Source: Rhizophlyctis rosea
Taxonomy: Eukaryota; Chytridiomycota; Chytridiomycetes; Rhizophlyctidales; Rhizophlyctidaceae
DNA length: 16,381 nt
Reading direction: 5' to 3'
NCBI GenBank assembly: GCA_027596075.1
Contig: JADGJC010000385.1
Location: forward strand, 17,855-34,235
The notes under the pieces were generated by a model. That model was not told the origin of the DNA, searched no databases, and saw only the letters and a program-made list of their open reading frames with translations. The position numbers and the translations under genes are program-made. This document shows, piece after piece, positions 1 through 8,700 of the stretch (positions are counted from its first letter, which is position 1; each line of letters begins with the position of its first letter).

Positions 1-167
1 TGACCCTTCTATATGGAATTTGCCACTTCCCTCGTACTTTCAATTATACACGCATGGTTACTTGCGATTCTGCATTTGTATCTTGACTGTATTTGATTCA
101 GCAGTGTTGTTCACTGCTTTCTTCCAATTTATCAAGGTGTGCCCTCGTCTTCACTGAAAGATCCTTC

Positions 168-710
168 TTAGCGCATTACGATCACTGTGCCACATGCAAT
201 ATGTGAAGCTGCTGTGGCACAGCAACTGGACTGTCTTTTGCCAGACCTACCTAGCTTGAAAAGGAGCTCGCACAACAGCGAAATGCTCCAAAATCTCTCC
301 CATATGGTCTGAGTAGGATGTACGGGGCTGTATGAGTGGATGTGAGGAGTCCGAGGACAGGGGTGTTGTGGGCGAATGTAGCTCATTTTTGACAGGTTTG
401 GTGTGAAGTTGTGAACTTACAAGCAGAACACATATAATCTCTCCCAGGGGCAAGAACTCCCGGTAGTTGGCTCTCAAACAGATATAGAATAGTCGATGAG
501 CAAAGCGGTATTTCTTTTTGGTGAAATCCAGTTGCTTCAAAAGGGACAGGTTCTAGCCTCACATTTCGCCCCCAACAAATGTTCCAACTTTCGAAGACAC
601 CAGATCAGCATGACTGTGCCGCCGGAGCCGAAGCCTCCAGGGTCCAATTGTGGGGCATGAAAATGGTTACACACATGAAGATGTTGAAACAACACACTTC
701 TTGTTCCCAT
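168..710 (-). CDS. Weak candidate small multi-exon gene, unknown function
   Basis: Not recognised. Three minus-strand segments join in phase through canonical sites: 552-421 (44 codons, acceptor ending CTAG, donor GTAAGT), 308-251 (donor GTAGGT) and 208-168, ending in TAA. A possible first exon, 710-675, starts at an ATG and ends at a GTGTGT donor. The joined product would be about 89 residues, basic and aromatic-rich (KKKYRFAHRLFY, then TIWERFW), without a clear signal peptide or domain. Consistent phases across two introns are the only support, and short fortuitous frames can do this. If real, it is divergent from the membrane-protein gene starting at 1021 and shares its upstream region. 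It could equally be a gene relic. Confidence 0.22.
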
Positions 711-927
711 GAGCCCAAATATCCTATCTCCATCGTCGACTAGCGACAAACAGCAAGACTCGACTTCACTGAAGTGCCTTGAGGGGTGGCTCCACTCTTG
801 AGTGCAGAGTCTGCAGACTGCGTGACCTCAAATTTGCAATCGTCCGCAAGCCGAGATCATAGCGCGCCCTTATCCGTTTTGTCTTTCCCAAAGGTGGAAT
901 GGCGCAAGCATGGCGACGAATGGGATT

Positions 928-933
928 TATAAA
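928..933 (+). promoter_or_regulatory. TATA box candidate for the gene at 1021
   Basis: TATAAA in the context TTTATAAAG begins 93 nt before the ATG at 1021. The receptor gene has TATAAA at almost the same distance (92 nt), and the 3965-5008 gene has an AT-rich TAAATATC about 91 nt upstream, which supports a real core-promoter element. Confidence 0.5.
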
Positions 934-1020
934 GTATGCCTAACAGCAGTGGGCCGCTTGCAAGTCCTTGTCAGGTATTTGATGCGGTGAGACTTCGTCA
1001 GCGTAGGGAGCTAGTAAGAG

Positions 1021-3212
1021 ATGACATCAATTGCCTACGCCCGGACCGCTTCACAGTCATCGTCACCTGCGGACGACAAGCATGCGTCACAGGATGAAGC
1101 GGTGACCATTTCTATCACCCCGCCGAGTGAGCATGGAAATACACCACCCACTCGGAGAACGTCGTTGTCGTTGGAAGATGGTTCAACCTCGAAGTCTTCC
1201 ATCCCCCGCTACGTCGTCAGTGATGTGGAATCGCCAAGTGACTACATCCACAGCCGACCGCCCCGATTCATCATCTTCGTTCTCTTCGCGCACATCACCT
1301 TCATCGCCCTCTTCATCGGCAGCTTTGTCGTTCCATCCCAACTCGATCTCAACACCGAAGGCCACTGGGTAGACACTCACCAATGGGTCCGGCGCCTGGT
1401 TGGGCAAGCATTTGTATGGAGCGCAACACTAGCAGAGGGCCATGTGTTATATTCCATTGCGTCCCTCCATATAGGTACCCTCCTGGATGCTGGTAAAGGT
1501 GTTCCGACGGGTGTGGTGGTCGCTTTGGCGAGCGGCTCGTTCTTTTCGACAGTGTGGTATTCTAAGCGGCGTTTGATGAGGTTGGGGGCTGGTCAATTGA
1601 TTGTTATGACGGCTTTGGTGGTTCTTGTGGATGGGGCAATGAGAGTTACTTTGGCGTTGGATGATGACTTGACGGGGGCACAGTGTGAGTTTGGGGGCGT
1701 TGTGAATACGTTGAGGGCGGGACAGGTGGGTTTGGGAAGAAGATTTGTTTTTGTGTGGTGAATTGAATGCAACTCTAACGCCCTGCTTGTTGCAGAGACC
1801 TGACCCTGCATTGGTTGACCGGTCCGAGTTTCTCGACAATTTCAATTTCCTAAATATAGTAGGGGGATGGCAGCCATCTGACTACTCGCAAATGGGAGGG
1901 CGGACATATAATGGCAGCTGCTTCACATTGCCGATGGTATGTTTGATATTTTTTCCGCATCAGTGGTTCTCACGAAGTCAAGCTTTTGTCGAGAGATTAA
2001 ATTTCACTCTCATCCAAAACAGACGGCATTAATGAACGATCCCACCCCACGTTACTACCAAATGGATTCTCGCCACCTCTGTGCGGAAAGCATCATCCAA
2101 GTTCGTAAACCTAACCCAGGCGAGATCACCCTCCCGATCTCCATCAACGGATCCATTGCCGAGACGTGTCACGGCAGCGAAGATCCGGAAGACGAAAACA
2201 CAATCTGTCACACCGCCTCGTTTGAAGATGTCAGTGTGGTCGGTACATCCGAAATCAACGGCAACTCCCTCAACTCCACGTTTTACATGTCTGTATCCGC
2301 AGACTCTCCCTCCGGAACCGGCAGCGACGACAACTACACCGAGTTCTGCGAATTTGTGGATGATCGATGCTTGATTACTGTTGAATGGATCTTGACTCTC
2401 CGGATTGTACCCATCGCTCCATACATCTATCTTCCGAATCACGGCGTAGCGTACATCCCCGTCAATGCGCCCTCCAAAGCCCTTTCCCTTGTGGAAGAGC
2501 AGGAATGGATCAACTGGACCCTTCAGCCGATTCAATCCCTCATGAACATGTCGACGGCAGTGACGAATGACACGAGTTTGGGTGTTGGTGTGACGGTCGA
2601 GAGGACGGTTAGAGAAGCTACGGCGGATGTTTTGGTGGCGGGGGTTAAGCAGATGAGGGGGAATAAGGATGCGTTTGCTGATTTGCAGTATGTTTACGTT
2701 AGGGCTGCACATATGGTAATGTTTGAGATGAGGAGTTTTGGTGTTCGGGCGGGAGGTTGTGACGTTTCTGGGACGTTTTTTCTCACTGGCTGGGTGTTAC
2801 TACTTACTAGACGTGGACGAATGCCCAATTGGATGCAACGGTTGTCCAACTCGCAACATGTAACCCCCAATCCCACCGCGGACGTCCCGCCATCCCTCTC
2901 CTTTTCACCATCTCCACAGCCATCGCGTTAGCCATCTGGTACATCCTAGAATCGACCGTCCGGCGCTACAACACGTTGCGAAACATGTTGTCGACCCAGC
3001 ATGGTTGGATGAACTTGATTTTGCAATCGGGTGATACTCTACAGATCTATCGCGGATCGTTGGACGCACAGATTGTGGAGAGTGATAGGGAGATTTATAT
3101 TGATGCTGGGAGTGGGGTTGTTAAGGGCGGGTATGGGATGGGGAATGGACCGATGTTGAGGGGGAAGTATGGGAGTGTTTATGGAAGTGGGGCGGTATCG
3201 AGTAGAGGTTGA
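1021..3212 (+). CDS. Multi-pass membrane protein of unknown function (4 exons)
   Basis: Exons 1021-1725, 1796-1936, 2023-2715 and 2811-3212 join, all in phase 0, into 646 residues ending in TGA. Introns are 70, 86 and 95 nt with donors GTGGGT, GTATGT and GTAATG. The N-terminus (1-80) is hydrophilic, Ser/Thr/Pro-rich and probably cytosolic. Hydrophobic segments lie near 82-104, 163-181 and 190-212. A hydrophilic region of about 320 residues with several N-glycosylation sequons (NGS, NWT, NMS) and scattered cysteines follows, so it is likely extracellular. A last membrane helix lies near 540-560, before a glycine-rich tail of about 85 residues. I do not recognise the family; this layout is common among uncharacterised fungal membrane proteins. 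The start is the first ATG after an in-frame upstream gap and lies 93 nt after TATAAA. Exon structure is well supported; function is unknown. Confidence 0.85.
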
Positions 3213-3233
3213 TGAGCGCGTGGTGTTGTGTAC

Positions 3234-3239
3234 AATAAA
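3234..3239 (+). terminator. Polyadenylation signal AATAAA
   Basis: AATAAA lies 22 nt after the stop codon of the membrane-protein gene, in TGTACAATAAAG. This position suits a short 3' UTR. The next gene (3965-5008) is convergent. Confidence 0.55.
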
Positions 3240-3425
3240 GAAAGACGGTTGGAATTGTTGTTATGTAATCAATGTTTTCGCCAAAAAGCTGGCGGATCCC
3301 GCTCTGGAAGTCTTACGCGCTGACCCTTCCGCATCCTATGAGTCCCTGGGGACAGAGGGGTGTGTTCGTGAGAGAGAATGGGATTAACCTAAAATCAAAC
3401 ACCTCAGGGAGACCTTTACACCTCC

Positions 3426-3650
3426 TTACCAATCTTCCCAAATCCGCTGGCCACTCTTGCAATACCACCCAGGTAAACCGCCGGCGGGGACTGTGTTGCA
3501 CCCAGGCCTAATCTCCTTATCGCCTACCACTAATTTCTTTAGATTCGGCGTAATGCCTTTGAAGGTGAATCCGTGTCCAGTGGTGCAAGTGAGCTGATTG
3601 TGCACATGGACAGTGGGGCATTCCGGGTTTATTGGCTTGGGAGCCTCCAT
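3426..3650 (-). CDS. Weak candidate small cysteine-containing ORF
   Basis: A 74-codon ATG-started frame with four cysteines and a Gly/Pro-rich C-terminus (GGLPGWYC), ending in TAA. There is no signal peptide in this frame. A TCTAG acceptor lies just upstream, so a 5' exon is possible, but the only nearby donor would give an 18-nt intron. The stop codon overlaps a GTAAGG donor-like site, and splicing to TTTTAG 41 nt on would add about 24 residues with two more cysteines. No family recognised. It lies in the space between two convergent genes and may be fortuitous. Confidence 0.2.
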   Translation of the reverse strand: MEAPKPINPECPTVHVHNQLTCTTGHGFTFKGITPNLKKLVVGDKEIRPGCNTVPAGGLPGWYCKSGQRIWEDW

Positions 3651-3964
3651 GCTCCAGTCGAGTTCCCTCTAGAATCGACAAATTACGAATGCTCCACAAC
3701 AGCGCGACTGTAACTGCGCTCCACACCTTCACTTCTTTGTCTTCTCCCCCTGCATACAATCTGAAATTTACTGGTGTAGAATAGTGTCTTTTTTGGAAAT
3801 TTGGTAGTCAACTTCGTCTGTGTGTGGAAGTGAAAAAGGCCCACGGGTCCCACCAGTGAGAGCGCTAAATGTCATATTTGGGAATTACAAGAGCACATAC
3901 TACAAATGCAAAGAGCTCCCCATTTCGGCTTCTAATGTTGGAGCAGCTACCCTGAGCTCAAACG

Positions 3965-5008
3965 CTACTCCCCATCAACAGGGCTAAGCTTTCCCACTTG
4001 CTCATGCACGGCATACCCAACACACTGACCAGCGTTGACCAGGACAAAACCTAGCCCCGCTTCGTCAAGGAGCTTTCTAAGACTTCTCTCACTGACTTCC
4101 AAATCCAATGGAATGGTATTGTCTCCGATCGCAAGATGCGCCTCCCCACGGATTGGGCGCAATACAGAAAGGGATTGGAAGACTGACAGAGGTGGGATTG
4201 TTGGAAACACGCAAAGCAAGCGGTGGAATGAAGGACGAAGTGGATGGGGGAAGAGATTGAAGGTGGTGCAGTGGTCTGTCAATGCAAGGGGGAGGGCAAC
4301 AGAGGTCGATTCGGAGGGTATTTCAAGAGAGAGAACGAAAGGGAAGGTAGGTGCGGTTGCTTGTGCCGCGGCCGTATTCCAAATAGCACACCCATCGCGT
4401 ACCGGAACCTCCGTAGCCTTTAGCATGGTGTCAAGAATTGTCTCCGCTGTCTTCTTGGTGGGAGTCCCCATCCGTAAGGTCGTTTGCGAGTTCATCAATC
4501 CCGGTGTCATGATCGTCCCATAGGCTTTCAGATACTCTCGGGACCCAGCATGTTCCATGAACGCCCTATCATCTAAATAGAGTTCAGTGAATTCCAACAT
4601 CACCGGGTGCTGCTGTAACGCTGCAGGGAGTTCCGCGGTAGGTTCCAACTTCAACAATGACGGATCCAACCCCCTCCGGACGAGATCGGCTTCAACAGCC
4701 GCAACGGGCATCCCAACCTTCACCTTCCTGAGCGCGGCGGAAAGCTGCGGATGGTCTTGCAATTGTTTAGGAGGGGGAGAGGTGATATCGTCGCTGATCT
4801 TGGAGATGCGGAAGATATATGTCGGGACGCATGGGGTATTTCGGTGGGTCTCTTTTGCGCAGATGGTCAGGGCTGAAAGAAGGGTCTGTGCGGCGGAAAG
4901 GGAGGGGGCTCCCCAGAATACATGCAGGAGGAAGGATTCGGTGGCTGTGTAGGTGGTTTTGCCCTTCGGTTCGGCGATGAGGCGCCCAAGTGCAGTTTGG
5001 TCAGACAT
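3965..5008 (-). CDS. ABM-like (dimeric alpha/beta barrel) protein with inserted G-x-P/A-V/G-x-D-P motif
   Basis: Intronless 347-residue frame from ATG to TAG. Residues 25-70 read like the first strand and helix of an antibiotic-biosynthesis-monooxygenase-type barrel (hydrophobic strand, long Ala/Leu helix, then TPCVPTYIFRI). Residues 138-163 carry the family's typical second half (EFTELYLDDRAFMEHAGS, then YLKAY). Between them, at about 95-119, is an insertion GMPVAAVEADLVRRGLDP, which resembles the short repeat of the WASH-complex subunit CCDC53 and related actin-regulator proteins (K-x-G-[VIM]-P-x-x-A-V ... G-x-D-P). The C-terminal 140 residues may be a second, diverged barrel. There is no signal peptide or membrane helix, so the product is probably cytosolic. 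Whether it is an enzyme or a binding protein is not visible. An AT-rich element lies about 91 nt upstream. Confidence 0.8.
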   Translation of the reverse strand: MSDQTALGRLIAEPKGKTTYTATESFLLHVFWGAPSLSAAQTLLSALTICAKETHRNTPCVPTYIFRISKISDDITSPPPKQLQDHPQLSAALRKVKVGMPVAAVEADLVRRGLDPSLLKLEPTAELPAALQQHPVMLEFTELYLDDRAFMEHAGSREYLKAYGTIMTPGLMNSQTTLRMGTPTKKTAETILDTMLKATEVPVRDGCAIWNTAAAQATAPTFPFVLSLEIPSESTSVALPLALTDHCTTFNLFPHPLRPSFHRLLCVFPTIPPLSVFQSLSVLRPIRGEAHLAIGDNTIPLDLEVSERSLRKLLDEAGLGFVLVNAGQCVGYAVHEQVGKLSPVDGE

Positions 5009-5779
5009 TGGGAAGGTTTTTCACGAAGACACAGTTATAAGGACGTGTTTTTTCCAGTGGGTCAGAAGTTCAAGCGGGTGACGCGCACACAGATATTTAA
5101 CTTCTTGACTACAGGTCTAGGATAGCTTCAATCGGTAGGTGGATAGAAGGGGGCTGAAAAGTCAAAGCGACAGCACACCCTCCACGGTCGAGATCCACCC
5201 CATGCTGCGCCACGTCATAATCAAAATAGCGCAAGGGTCTTATGAGCTCGGCGCCAGGGTCTCCGTGAGGAATATGACCGAGGTGGATACAAACAAGAGC
5301 TGCAGCACAAAAGACAGAAAGTAGTGGTAGGCAAATATGTTGCCATCCGTGGAATAGCAATTACCGTGTGCTCCATTCTCAACTTACCAGAATCTTATAC
5401 ATGGCCAAGTTCAAATTCCCTCTTCGATTTGGCACTGCCACATCTTCCGTCAAGGAGTTATATACATGGACAAAAGCAACATAACCTTACGGTGTACATG
5501 CTTCCAGAGCCAACCAAGGCCTCAAACGTAATGCACTTGACCAGAATCTTATGAAGTGTTATCTCAAGTTTCATACCCAGTTCAACAATATCCACTTGAC
5601 AAAGAAGACTTGCAACATTCCAATGAATCTTGTGGAGCCTGGCCAATCATCCAGTTAAAAGACCACAACGAGCACGTTCAAAACGGTTTTCATCTCTAAG
5701 CTCTCCAAAGCAATACACCTCATCGATTGTGGCGAAGTCTAATCACCAACACGTCAAATACATCGCTGTATGTATCCTT
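5009..5779. other. Intergenic region without a supported gene
   Basis: This 0.77-kb stretch holds the upstream region of the 3965-5008 gene, with TAAATATC at 5099-5092 on the minus strand as a possible TATA-like element, and the 3' flank of the receptor gene. Several short minus-strand frames have protein-like patches and donor-like GTAAGT sites near 5387 and 5540, in copies of a 12-base repeat (CCAGAATCTTAT), but I could not join them into one frame. Confidence 0.5.
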
Positions 5780-8700
5780 TCATACAGCTCCGGTCCCCGT
5801 TCTATGCAAATCGGCATTTCCCGCTTGCACCCGTTCGATTATTGACGAATTCGTGGTCCCCTCATCTGACTTGGAGTTCTTTGACGATTCCATAACAGTC
5901 TCCGATGGTCCCGCGGTGGGCTTTGTTGCCTTAATGTTGGCAGCCGTCGTGGTGTGACCGATACCTTGTTTGAGAGATGTACTGATGTCTTCACCACTCA
6001 AGACTCCAAAGGCAATCAACAATTTAGGAACGGCGAACACCAGAGTTGACAGAACGGCTGCCAAGAAAGTACCGAGGGCAATCAAAATGAATGAGGCTTC
6101 CGCAGATTCGATGACTGACGGTACAGTGGTCAGTATCTCCCATTGACTCTGTGGCGAAACGAAGACCACTTACTCTGAAGAACTGGAACAACAATGATGC
6201 TGACTACTGAAACGAGCGTGATGGCCGCGATCGTGAAGTTGTTCTCATTAAAACCTGTCCATGTTGCTGCTTGAGCAACACACGCCCTAAGTAGAATCTT
6301 TGAAGGAAAGTGCAAGACTCACTGGATATGATGTTTCTCGTCCGATAAGAGTAAACACCTGCCAAAACGATAATGGCCGCGTTGTACACGTACAAGAACG
6401 TGGAAGCGGCAGTATGAACAACTGGACAGTCTGCCTGATATAATACTATATCGGAATTGGGCATTGGCGTAGATTTGACACGGCTATTGTCTGCAATCCA
6501 AAATTGGAAAATCTTGAAAGAAAGATGGACTATTAGACACCCACATAGCAGAATTCTTTGCGAGCTCATCTGGAGGACGCACCAGCAAAAGGAGAACATT
6601 CCCCAAATTGAGGCCCATGATGGCTGCAATGAGCTTGAAATTCGACATGGTTCCGGATTTTCCTCGAGCTGCCGAGCTGAAGATTCGGTTGACCCGGTAA
6701 GTTTTCATGGCAAGCGAGCCCAACAGATTGGAGAATCCAAGCGCAAAGAACCAACCTATGTGTTATGAGACGGTGTATGAGTGAGTTACAGCGCGTCCAT
6801 TGTCTAACGGTTGATCGATGTGAGAAGGAGACTCACATGTTCCAAAGCATTGGAGCCAATTCGGTGCGTCATTGACAGATACGCGGTCCATGACGGAAAT
6901 CAAAGCCAATATAGCGCCTGAACGTGTCGGCGTCAGCATGATGCTTTCAAACTGTTGGACGACACAGTGCTGAGCCTTCAAGACTGCTGCATACCGAACA
7001 AGATGAGGAGACTGGGCACAAAAGATGCCGCCTTGATGACTTGGGAGTTTCGTTTCCAGACAAATGCCGCAGCAAGTACGAGTTCTATCACCATGCCAAC
7101 CACACAGATAGCGATCATTCCTTTGCCAGTGTTCGACTGTGTGTTGATGGTGGTCGAAATGAGGTAGTTCTTCACCGCTGGGAGCGGCTGTTGGGTCACA
7201 GCAAAATCTACGCGACGGATGTCCTCCTATGTATGAGTATTCAAAGTGATCAGCAATGAGGTCAAAATCACAGAGGGAAGGCCGCGAAACTCACAATTCC
7301 AACCGGCCAACTGTAGTTCACCGTGGCGCGGTTTTTCTGGTCATCATTGATGACGGTAACCTTGCATTGTTCGGATGTGCAAGGCTTTCGAGTTGCGTAA
7401 TTAATGAGCTATCAAACGCATCCATTGCGGTCAATGTATTAAATGATTTGTTCCTTCAATACGTCACGCTATTGCTGAAAATATGAACCTTGCAAGCCCG
7501 TTCAACTGCATCAGGCACAGATAAATTCTGTGCGTGGAATGAGCATTGTTGGTCTTTACAAATGCAGATGGCAAGTGTTGGATAGTCGATCGACATACCT
7601 TGTATATGATCTCTGTAGTAACCAATTTCTGCACGGTTCATTAGACAGATCAATTTTGGGGCTGTATCGAGGAAGTTGCAGGACCTACCATTGGATCATA
7701 CTGACTGGTTTCGAAGTACCCGTACGTTTGAGGCGAAGGATAACCGGCGAAGACCCCATGTGCTGACATGGTGCATTGTGAAATCTCTCAAATGGTGTTC
7801 TTTATGAATTGCATCATGAAACTCACCAACCAAGCTCGCCCACCAACCTCTATTTGCAACCGTATACTCAGGCAAACTCTGAGCGGAAAGCCAAGCAGAT
7901 ACCCCAGTACAAATCAAGGTGACCAAATACATCAGCGGATCGCATGGTTGATCAAAACTGGAGAAGTCCACACCTCCCATGTTCGATTGCTGTTGCGGAA
8001 CATTAGCCTGCATTGCTGAGTTCCGTACAACCGCTGCCATCAAAGCTTCGTAGGCAATATCTGGTTGGCGACTGTTGGTAGGTATGCCCGCCAAGGCCGC
8101 TTGAATGATGATCATGCCGGTCGGTGGATAGATCCATACACAGTCGCCTTGATAGCAGGAGGCCGTATCGAACGCTACCAGGGAAGGATTTCGACATTAG
8201 CTGATTGAGTTTCCGACAGGTCAACATGGGTATCCAGCATACCAGTAGCCTGCCAGGTATTTCCTGGCTTCCAGACGGGATGGCCAAAAGCAAAAGTAGG
8301 CTCCTCCCACGGCTTATCCCAGTTAATAGGTGACGCCAACCATTTGCTCCAAATGTCGTTGTCGAGAGGATACCTGTCATTAAGCAAACCTGGTTTCGAC
8401 AGCCAATGCATCCGGAATCATGAAAGCAAGCCGTTGAACCTTATCAAACAACCGTGCTAAAAGCCCCCTACATGACGCTAACACTCACAACGTCTTATTG
8501 AGAACCAGTTCGCTCTTCTTGCTCATCCCGCAGTGACCGTCAGCATCAAAGATTTTGCTATGAATTGGATGAGCAATCGTCAGCAATAAGCAATAGGAAG
8601 TGGAACAAATGGTCTCTATTCCTTCTTCACCTCCGAAGTTAATCCCCAAGAAGTTGTAGAACAGTGTTTCGGAACTCAGGTCGGGAGGAATAGTGAACAC

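Noticed and set aside
3517..3759. Frame with a WD40-like start (YAGGEDKEVKVW)
   Set aside because: Only one short resemblance, no further blades, and the rest of the frame is not protein-like.
5109..5360. 83-codon minus-strand frame with a hydrophobic, signal-like segment
   Set aside because: The frame begins at a non-ATG codon, the nearby ATG is in another frame, and no consistent upstream exon could be joined.
6149..6173. 25-nt intron before helix 7 of the receptor
   Set aside because: It leads into the wrong frame. The 59-nt intron 6173-6115, ending in CCGTCAG, keeps the frame into the helix 7 exon.
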